Assembly (NCBI GenBank): GCA_030066245.1
Contig: JASJBY010000289.1
Location: 1 to 6,170 of the forward strand
DNA from: Gammaproteobacteria bacterium
Lineage (GTDB): Bacteria > Pseudomonadota > Gammaproteobacteria > JAABTG01
Direction: 5' to 3'
DNA length: 6,170 nucleotides
The notes under the pieces were generated by a model. That model ran no database searches and was not told where the DNA came from. It worked only from the letters and a program-made list of their open reading frames with translations. Positions 1 through 5,170 of this stretch are shown here, piece after piece; the stretch's first letter is position 1; every line of letters begins with the position of its first letter. The position numbers were made by a program, and so were the translations under genes.

Positions 1-459
1 CCAGTGGTCACCATGCACATGGGTATTCATGACCGCGACCACGGGTTTATCGGTAACCTGGGCTATCTTCTCCAGCAGCTTGCGTCCTATCTGCACGCTG
101 GCGCCGGGATCGACCACAACAACGCCGTCGTCGCTTACCACGAAGCCGGTATTGGCAATGAAGCCTTCATTTTTCCGGTTGGGCGCTGCAAGGGGCGCGT
201 GAATCAGGTAAGTGCGCGAAGCGACCTGCTCCAGTGGCAGCTCCCCGATCGTCCTCGAGATGCGTAAGTCGTATGCAGCGGTGGCTCCTGTCCAAAACAG
301 CACGATGAGTATGGAGCACAAGGCGGGAAGCTTGGTTCTGTGCATCCAGGAGCTGTGATCGCAGGGCCGGCGGCAGTTGGCTGGACCGGCACTCGGCAAG
401 CCAAGTGACGCCGCGTGCATGTTCGGCTGTGCAGGCGCGCCACAACAGTCATTTTCCAT
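1..459 (-). CDS. MBL-fold metallo-hydrolase with signal peptide or signal anchor, 3' end cut off by window edge
   Basis: Translating the minus strand gives an open frame running off the window at base 1. From an ATG at 457-459 it has 153 residues with no stop. The last residues read MNTHVHGDHW, the HxHxDH zinc-binding signature of the metallo-beta-lactamase superfamily (His147, His149, Asp151, His152), preceded by the usual hydrophobic strand and VVVVDPGAS. Residues 39-62 (MHRTK, a hydrophobic core, then ATAA) look like a signal peptide, so the catalytic domain should be periplasmic. Two starts are possible. ATG 457-459 has a strong Shine-Dalgarno stretch 7 bases upstream and overlaps the preceding gene by 11 bases. 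ATG 343-345 would place the signal peptide exactly at the N-terminus but has no visible ribosome binding site. The longer form adds a 38-residue cysteine-containing head (NDCC, CRRPC). The substrate is unknown. The fold is confident, the start uncertain. Confidence 0.85.
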   Translation of the reverse strand, partial: MENDCCGAPAQPNMHAASLGLPSAGPANCRRPCDHSSWMHRTKLPALCSILIVLFWTGATAAYDLRISRTIGELPLEQVASRTYLIHAPLAAPNRKNEGFIANTGFVVSDDGVVVVDPGASVQIGRKLLEKIAQVTDKPVVAVMNTHVHGDHW

Positions 460-625
460 GCCGCTCTTCCTTCCGTCGCGGTGCGCAGCCACAGCCCCCG
501 CACGCCGAGCAGTCATCGCTTGTCTCGCCAGCCTTCGGGTCCAGGGCCTTGAGCCATTGCTGGAACAGTACCCAGCCGGCGCAGAGTCCGGCAAGGCTGA
601 GAATCGCGATCACATGCGTAAGCAT
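449..625 (-). CDS. Small cysteine-rich single-span membrane protein (58 aa), candidate Rnf cluster maturation factor
   Basis: This short gene starts at ATG 623-625, 3 bases after the rnfA stop, and ends at TGA 449-451. Its 58 residues consist of a hydrophobic segment (about residues 4-24, VIAILSLAGL onward), a short linker, then DDCSACGGCGCA with Cys39, Cys42, Cys45 and Cys47, and a basic tail (RRKEERHGK). By the positive-inside rule the cysteine-rich tail should face the cytoplasm. No Shine-Dalgarno site is visible, so translation probably reinitiates after rnfA. The layout (one membrane span followed by four cysteines, in the operon of a redox-driven pump) resembles NqrM, the small protein needed to assemble the iron centre of Na+-NQR between NqrD and NqrE, the homologues of RnfE and RnfA. 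The cysteine spacing is not that of NqrM as I recall it, so this is an analogy. It could instead belong to the FeoB-associated Cys-rich membrane protein type. I do not recognise the exact family. Confidence 0.75.
   Translation of the reverse strand: MLTHVIAILSLAGLCAGWVLFQQWLKALDPKAGETSDDCSACGGCGCAPRRKEERHGK
464..474 (-). promoter_or_regulatory. Shine-Dalgarno site favouring the upstream start of the MBL-fold gene
   Basis: On the minus strand the purine run GGAAGGAAGAG lies just upstream of the ATG at 457-459, with 7 bases between the AAGGAA core and the start codon. This is a near-ideal ribosome binding site inside the end of the small cysteine-rich gene. The later in-frame ATG at 343-345 has CAGCTCCTGG before it, which offers no comparable site. 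This argues for initiation at 459, although the later start gives a cleaner signal peptide. Confidence 0.55.
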
Positions 626-628
626 AGC

Positions 629-1207
629 TCAAGCGCCGCTGAACAAACCCGCGAAACCCGTGAAGGCCATGGACAGGATGCCGGCGATGATCAAATTCAT
701 GGCCGTGCCTCTGATGAGGCGCGGTACTTCCGCCATCTCGGACTCCTCCCGCAGGCCGGCCATCAAGACCAGCGCCAGGGTGAACCCCAGGCCGGCGCCC
801 AGGGCATAGATCATTCCCTCCACGAAGCCATAGCCTTTATTGGTGGCGAAGATGGCCAGTCCGAGGATGGCGCAATTGGTGGTGATCAAGGGCAGAAAGA
901 TGCCGAGCGCCCGGAACAGGGCAGGGCTTGCTTTCTTGATGACCATCTCGATGAACTGCACGGTACTGGCGATGACCACGATGAAACTGATCAGCCTCAG
1001 GTACGGTGCATGGACCAGCACGTAGGTGTTCAGAAACCACGAGCAGAGGGCGGTGATCAGCATGACGAAGACCGTGGCCAGGCCGAGTCTGAATGAGGTC
1101 TGCAGACGCCCTGACACGCCCAGGAAGGGGCACAATCCCAGGAAATAGGCGAGCACGAAGTTGTTGATCAACAGCGCGCTGACGAAGATCCAGACCAGCT
1201 CGTTCAC
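629..1207 (-). CDS. rnfA: Rnf electron transport complex subunit A
   Basis: This integral membrane subunit of the Rnf complex has 192 residues and about six hydrophobic helices, the normal size for the family. Family landmarks are INNFVLAYFLGLCPFLG (residues 14-30) and LPLITTNCAILG (105-116). Cys26 and Cys112 are the conserved residues that, with the matching pair in RnfE, hold a [2Fe-2S] cluster within the membrane on the electron path between RnfC/B and RnfD/G. The start is GTG at 1205-1207, within the GTGA overlap with rnfE. It is supported by a strong GGAGG ribosome binding site at 1215-1219, 7 bases upstream. The next gene begins 3 bases after the stop. RnfA is homologous to NqrE of Na+-NQR, but the operon with rnfC, rnfD and rnfG and the absence of nqr-type neighbours favour Rnf. 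Confidence 0.96.
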   Translation of the reverse strand: MNELVWIFVSALLINNFVLAYFLGLCPFLGVSGRLQTSFRLGLATVFVMLITALCSWFLNTYVLVHAPYLRLISFIVVIASTVQFIEMVIKKASPALFRALGIFLPLITTNCAILGLAIFATNKGYGFVEGMIYALGAGLGFTLALVLMAGLREESEMAEVPRLIRGTAMNLIIAGILSMAFTGFAGLFSGA

Positions 1208-1851
1208 ACTTCAGCCTCCATCTCGTCCAGCCTGGCCACGATCCGGTCTTTGCGCTCCTTGAGCCAGTTGAAGAAAAGCAGGATCAGCCCCAGGGTCAAA
1301 AAGCCTCCCGGCGGCAGGATCATGATGACCCAGGGCTCGAAGTTCGGACCGAACAGGGAGATACCGAAGAGCGCCCCGTCGCCCAGGATCTCGCGCACGC
1401 TGCCCAGGGCGAACAGGGCGATCAAGAATCCGCTGGCCATGCCCACGGCGTCGACGACGGCCATGCTCACCGTGTTCTTCGAGGCAAACGCCTCCTGGCG
1501 GCCCAGGATCATGCAGTTGGCGACGATGAGCGGAATGAAAGCTCCCAGCTCTTTGTGGATCACGGGCACCACGGCCTGAAGGGTGAAGTCGGTCACGGTG
1601 ACGAAGGTGGCGATGATGATGATGTAGGTGGAGATACGCACCTGCTTCGGGATCCAGCGCTTTAACGAAGAGACCAGGAAGCTGGAGGCCACCAGCACGA
1701 AGAAGGTGGCTCCGCCCATGGCGAGGGCATTGACGGCAGAATTGGTAACCGCCAGCATGGGACACATTCCCAGGACCTGCACGAACACGGGATTGTCCCG
1801 CCAGAGTCCCTTGAGGAACTCCTCTGCAGCGTCTTGTCGCTTCTTGGGCAT
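1204..1851 (-). CDS. rnfE: Rnf electron transport complex subunit E
   Basis: This integral membrane subunit has 215 residues and is the pseudo-symmetric partner of RnfA (homologous to NqrD). The N-terminus has the typical FLKGLWRDNPVFVQVLGMCP run, and the middle has LIVANCMILGRQEAFAS. Cys30 and Cys113 are the two expected ligands of the shared [2Fe-2S] centre. The C-terminal NWLKERKDRI stretch and acidic tail should be cytoplasmic. Start ATG 1849-1851 matches the family N-terminus, but the bases upstream (GCGAACGTC) contain no Shine-Dalgarno motif, unlike rnfA. The gene is separated from rnfG by 303 bases holding a palindromic element, while its downstream junction with rnfA is a tight GTGA overlap. 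Its expression may therefore differ from that of rnfCDG, or may rely on read-through of a structured leader. Confidence 0.96.
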   Translation of the reverse strand: MPKKRQDAAEEFLKGLWRDNPVFVQVLGMCPMLAVTNSAVNALAMGGATFFVLVASSFLVSSLKRWIPKQVRISTYIIIIATFVTVTDFTLQAVVPVIHKELGAFIPLIVANCMILGRQEAFASKNTVSMAVVDAVGMASGFLIALFALGSVREILGDGALFGISLFGPNFEPWVIMILPPGGFLTLGLILLFFNWLKERKDRIVARLDEMEAEV

Positions 1852-2154
1852 GACGTTCGCTAGTTCTCTGTCACAGAAATAAGCTGGTTAACGGCCCGGT
1901 CGGGGTTTTGGCGGGATTTGCGAAAGGCGACTGGTGGAGGCCCGTTGCACACGCCGGATTAGCGCGAAGCGGGGGGTCGAGGGACGACCGCCCCGAGCGC
2001 CAGGACAGGGACGTCCTGTCGCGAGGCCTGGCGTGTGCAACGAGACAGGCCGAAACTCGGAGCCTGAAGCGAATCCCGCCAAAACCGTTGCCACCCATGA
2101 TTCGACGTAATTGCGGGACACTACACTTGCTCTCTGTGAAAGTTCACCCTGCGT
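1852..2154. other. Intergenic gap between rnfG and rnfE
   Basis: This is the only long non-coding stretch of the window. Most of it (1904-2086) is the nested palindromic element described separately. The flanks, 1852-1903 and 2087-2154, are less GC-rich. I see no convincing -10/-35 promoter in either flank in the minus direction and no T-rich run typical of an intrinsic terminator, so transcription probably continues from rnfG into rnfE. Short open frames cross the region on both strands, but they are made of repeat sequence and resemble no protein. Confidence 0.7.
1904..2086. repeat. 183-bp nested palindromic element (MITE- or REP/BIME-like) inside the rnf operon
   Basis: The outer ends form a perfect 15-base inverted repeat: GGTTTTGGCGGGATT at 1904-1918 and its complement at 2072-2086. 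Nested inside is a perfect 13-base pair: CGTTGCACACGCC at 1943-1955 and its complement at 2030-2042. The stretches between these arms are also partly complementary. The core holds more hairpins: 1970-1979 with 1985-1995 (10 pairs, one bulged G, loop AGGGA), 2004-2009 with 2015-2020 (GACAGG/CCTGTC), and CGCCAGG at 1998-2004 with CCTGGCG at 2027-2033. No target-site duplication is visible directly outside the ends. The whole reads as an imperfect long palindrome, as expected for a miniature transposable element or an interspersed intergenic repeat. In RNA it would fold strongly between rnfG and rnfE. Whether other copies exist cannot be seen here. Confidence 0.8.
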
Positions 2155-2814
2155 CTATTGCTGCTTCTCAAGGGCCGGCTCCACCGCAATCAACCGCGGC
2201 AGCCAGCGCTGGTTGCCCTGATTAATGATGCGTACCACGGCTTTGGAGGAGATGGTCGCTCCGGTGATGGCGTCGACCTCGTTGGGCGCTGATCTGCGGC
2301 CCTTCTTCACGGTCACGATCTCGGGGTCGATGGAGAGATCCTGAAAATTGGCGACGAAATCGGCGTCCTTGTAAATCTTGTCTCCCAGGCCGGGGGTTTC
2401 ACGGCTCTCCAGGATCTCCATGCCCACCACCTTACGCCTGCCCGGCAGGTAGCCGTACAGGAGACGGATGGTGTCCTGGAAGCCCGGGCCGGCGCTCGGT
2501 ATGGCGAATCCCACCAGCTTCCCATTGGCGTCATAGCCGCCGAATACGGCGTCCTGGTCTTTCGACTCGGTTGCCACCGCGACCAGCCGATTGTCGCGGT
2601 AAGCCAGACGCCTCAGGCTGTCGATACCCGGTAGCACCTTGAATACGGCTTCGCGCAGCACTTTCGCCTTGTATGCCGTGATCGTGGGCAGCGTCGCCTC
2701 GTAGACCGCCACGATAATCAGGCCGGACAGCAGTCCAGCCAGGCTGAGCGTGGTGACGAGCCGGGTGGAGGTGGGCTCGTCGGCTTTGGCGGGTTCGGAG
2801 GCCGTGCCGCTCAT
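2155..2814 (-). CDS. rnfG: Rnf electron transport complex subunit G (covalent FMN)
   Basis: This 219-residue subunit is homologous to NqrC. One N-terminal membrane helix (about residues 18-40) anchors a periplasmic FMN-binding domain. The flavinylation motif DAITGATISS (residues 181-190) places the phosphoester-linked FMN on Thr187, the residue modified by the flavin transferase ApbE. ESRETPGLGDKI (136-147) is the other family signature. Start ATG 2812-2814 overlaps the rnfD stop as ATGA, so the two are translationally coupled. The C-terminus (LIAVEPALEKQQ) ends just before the palindromic gap. Length and motifs are normal and no disruption is seen. No ApbE gene occurs in the window, so the transferase must be encoded elsewhere. 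Confidence 0.96.
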   Translation of the reverse strand: MSGTASEPAKADEPTSTRLVTTLSLAGLLSGLIIVAVYEATLPTITAYKAKVLREAVFKVLPGIDSLRRLAYRDNRLVAVATESKDQDAVFGGYDANGKLVGFAIPSAGPGFQDTIRLLYGYLPGRRKVVGMEILESRETPGLGDKIYKDADFVANFQDLSIDPEIVTVKKGRRSAPNEVDAITGATISSKAVVRIINQGNQRWLPRLIAVEPALEKQQ

Positions 2815-3830
2815 TCTGTCTTGATGCCCTTTCCGAACACGCGGGACTGCGTGTAGCGGTCGATCAGAGGAGTGGCCGAGTTCATCAGCAGGATGGCGTA
2901 CATGACACCTTCCGGGAATCCGCCGAATACCCGGATCAGCACCACCAGCAAACCCACGCCCACACCAAAAATCCACGTGCCGCGGGGCGTCAGGGGCGAG
3001 GTCACCGGGTCCGTTGCCATGTAGATGGCGCCGATCAACAGGCCCCCGGAGAACAGGGAGAACAGGGGGCCCGGGTACTTCGCCGGATCGAGCAGGTAAA
3101 GGGCGCCGGTGAACAGCAGCACCGAGGCCAGAATGCTCACCGGCATGCGCCAGTCCAGACCCCGCCTGAACGCCAGGTAGACGCCGCCGAGGATCAGCAG
3201 CAGACCGCTGGTCTCGCCGATGCAGCCGGAGGTCTTGCCGATGACCAGGTCCCAGAGTGGGGTCGACTGATACTCGAACTTCATCAATCCGAGGGGCGTG
3301 GCGGCGGTGACCGCGTCGTAGCTGGCCTGCATGAACGGCGGCGTCAGGGTGCTCTCGTAGACTTGGAAAAAGTCCGCGGGTCCGGCGCCGGGGCTCCAGG
3401 TGGTCATAGCGATAGGAAAGGTGGCGCCCAGGAATGCGCGGCCCACCAGGGACGGGTTGAACAGGTTGTAACCCAATCCGCCCCAGACGAGCTTGCCGAG
3501 GCCGATGGCAACCGCGCCTCCAATGAACGCCATCCAGAGGGGCAGTGCCGGCGGCAAGGTAAGGCCCAGCAGAAGTCCGGTGAGCAGGCCACTGCTGTCC
3601 AGCAGTCGCGCGCTCCGTGCCTGTGCGGGAGAGAACACCCACTCTGTAATCAGGGCGCCCGCGATGCTGGAGAGGATGACCAGGAGGGCAGCGAGCCCGA
3701 AGTACCAAAGTCCGGCCAGGGTGGCCGGAAGCAGGGCGTAGAGCACGTCGCGCATGGCCTGGTCCGTGCGCATACGCTGCTTGAGCAGGGGCGAAGGCTG
3801 GACCAGAAGCCTGGGGTCCGTGACGTTCAT
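2811..3830 (-). CDS. rnfD: Rnf electron transport complex subunit D (covalent FMN)
   Basis: This 339-residue polytopic membrane subunit is homologous to NqrB and central to the ion-translocating core. Visible signatures in order are PSPLLKQRMRTDQAMRDVLYAL at the N-terminus, GGLGYNLFNPSLVGRAFLGA (118-137), the flavin attachment region YDAVTAATPLG (171-181, predicted FMN on Thr178), GKTSGCIGETS (198-208), YMATDPVTSPLTPRG (270-284) and GGFPEGVMYAILLMNSATPLID (303-324). The attachment motif has TAAT where the general consensus is (S/T)GAT. The start ATG 3828-3830 overlaps the rnfC stop (ATGA). An open frame extends upstream of it, but only within rnfC sequence and with no family similarity. The downstream junction with rnfG is also ATGA. 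Confidence 0.96.
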   Translation of the reverse strand: MNVTDPRLLVQPSPLLKQRMRTDQAMRDVLYALLPATLAGLWYFGLAALLVILSSIAGALITEWVFSPAQARSARLLDSSGLLTGLLLGLTLPPALPLWMAFIGGAVAIGLGKLVWGGLGYNLFNPSLVGRAFLGATFPIAMTTWSPGAGPADFFQVYESTLTPPFMQASYDAVTAATPLGLMKFEYQSTPLWDLVIGKTSGCIGETSGLLLILGGVYLAFRRGLDWRMPVSILASVLLFTGALYLLDPAKYPGPLFSLFSGGLLIGAIYMATDPVTSPLTPRGTWIFGVGVGLLVVLIRVFGGFPEGVMYAILLMNSATPLIDRYTQSRVFGKGIKTE

Positions 3831-5170
3831 TCGGCTTTGCTCTTCTTGGCCCAGAGCGTGTTCTTGGCCGTGCGGATCATCTGCACGATAGGGATCCCCG
3901 ACGGACAGGAATAGGTGCAGGAGCCGCATTCCACGCATTCCATGACCTGGAATGCCTTCATCTCGTCGTAAAGGCGGGCTCTTGCAAGCTTGGCCAGGCG
4001 TGCCGGGTTCAGGAAATACGGACAGGCCTCGACGCAACGGCCGCAGCGTATGCACGGGTATTCCGTGGGGCGCGCGATGTGCTCCGCCGTGAACGCGAGC
4101 AAACCCGAGCTGCTCTTGATGACGGGCTCGTCGAGGCTGGCCACCGGCGTGCCCATCATCGGGCCGCCCATCACCACTTCTCTGGTGTCTTCACGGACGC
4201 CGCCGCAGAAGCGCAGCACTTCCCTGACCGGGGTGCCCAGGGGAACGACCAGATTCGCAGGATACTCGATGCCGGGCCCAGATACGGTCACCATACGGTC
4301 GATGTACGGCATGCCGGAGGCGAAATAGTCAGCGATGGCAGCGACGGTGCTGACGTTGTTCATGATGATCCCCAGGTCGGCGGCATGCAGTCCTGCCGGC
4401 ACTTCCACGTCCAGAATGGACTTGATCATCATCTTGGAATCGCCCTGGGGATACTTCACCCGCAGCGGCACCACCCGAATGGGCTGGTCGGAGCGGATAT
4501 GGGCGCGCAGGGTCTCGATGGCGTCCGGCTTGTTGAGCTCGATGCCGATGATGGACTCTTCCGCCCCCAGCAGGGTATGCAGGATCTCGATCCCCCGCAG
4601 CAGGGCCTCCGGCTGTTCCACCATGATCCGGTGATCATTGGTCAGGTAGGGCTCGCATTCGGCGCCGTTGGCGATCAGGGTCTTTATCTTCACGCCCTCG
4701 CGCAGGGAGTATTTAACATGGGCGGGAAGGCTGGCGCCGCCCAGTCCGACGATGCCCGAGTGCTGGACCAGGGAGACGAAGTCCTCCAGAGAAAGGGAGC
4801 GCCAGTCCGGCGGCGATTCCACCCGCAGGCGTTGGCTTGCGTAACGATCGGCTTCTATTTCGATAGCCTGCTCGTAGCGCCCGCCGGGGAAGCGGCGGGG
4901 GCCGATTGCGCGTACCCAACCGGTGACCGGGCTGTGAAGCGCGGTGGAGACGAAGGCCCCGGGTTCGGCAACGAGCTGGCCGCGCTGCACGCGCTGGCCT
5001 GCGGCGACCACCGGCCTCGGGGGGGCTCCGAGGTGCTGATGCACGGGCAGCGTGTAGCGTTCCACAAACGGCATGCGCTGAGTCGGCAGGGCATGGGTCT
5101 GGTCCTTGAGCTCGTCTGGATGGATGCCGTGGGAGAACCCGCGCTTGAACAGCGCTGCCAGCGCGTTCAT
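3827..5170 (-). CDS. rnfC: Rnf electron transport complex subunit C (NADH/FMN, two [4Fe-4S])
   Basis: This 447-residue peripheral subunit binds NAD(H) and passes electrons between NAD(H) and the Fe-S chain. The N-terminal domain has GFSHGIHPDELKDQT and PVHQHLGAP. The NADH/FMN-binding fold shows GLGGASLPAHVK (142-153), NGAECEPYLTNDHRIM (168-183) and YPQGDSKMMIKSI (240-252). Two C-terminal ferredoxin motifs are complete: Cys373, 376, 379, 383 (CIRCGRCVEACP) and Cys412, 415, 418, 422 (CVECGSCTYSCP). It lacks the long Ala/Lys-rich tail of the Escherichia coli protein (RsxC) and ends just after the Fe-S domain, like shorter RnfC proteins. Start ATG 5168-5170 overlaps the stop of the PFOR-like gene (ATGA) and has GGAG/AGGA sequences just upstream. 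Confidence 0.96.
   Translation of the reverse strand: MNALAALFKRGFSHGIHPDELKDQTHALPTQRMPFVERYTLPVHQHLGAPPRPVVAAGQRVQRGQLVAEPGAFVSTALHSPVTGWVRAIGPRRFPGGRYEQAIEIEADRYASQRLRVESPPDWRSLSLEDFVSLVQHSGIVGLGGASLPAHVKYSLREGVKIKTLIANGAECEPYLTNDHRIMVEQPEALLRGIEILHTLLGAEESIIGIELNKPDAIETLRAHIRSDQPIRVVPLRVKYPQGDSKMMIKSILDVEVPAGLHAADLGIIMNNVSTVAAIADYFASGMPYIDRMVTVSGPGIEYPANLVVPLGTPVREVLRFCGGVREDTREVVMGGPMMGTPVASLDEPVIKSSSGLLAFTAEHIARPTEYPCIRCGRCVEACPYFLNPARLAKLARARLYDEMKAFQVMECVECGSCTYSCPSGIPIVQMIRTAKNTLWAKKSKAE

Noticed and set aside
377..1096. 239-residue open frame on the plus strand across rnfA and the small Cys-rich gene
   Set aside because: It is antisense to rnfA, whose membrane helices and conserved cysteines are intact. 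The Gly/Asp/Gln-rich composition is typical of a shadow frame.
1864..1877. Short palindrome around CTGTCACAG as a regulator binding site upstream of rnfE
   Set aside because: It is only about five matched bases around one central base and does not match the FNR/CRP or other operator consensus I can recognise, so chance is a sufficient explanation.
1970..2020. Intrinsic terminator after rnfG
   Set aside because: The hairpins are strong, but no run of U residues follows any of them in the minus-strand transcript, so a standard intrinsic terminator is not supported.
1908..2225. 105-residue plus-strand open frame through the rnfG-rnfE gap
   Set aside because: Most of it is the palindromic repeat and the remainder is antisense to the end of rnfG. 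There is no Shine-Dalgarno support and no protein-like conservation signal.
3831..4055. N-terminal extension of the RnfD frame by 75 codons
   Set aside because: The extension lies wholly within rnfC in another frame, has no family similarity, and the ATG at 3828-3830 forms the ATGA junction and matches the RnfD N-terminus.
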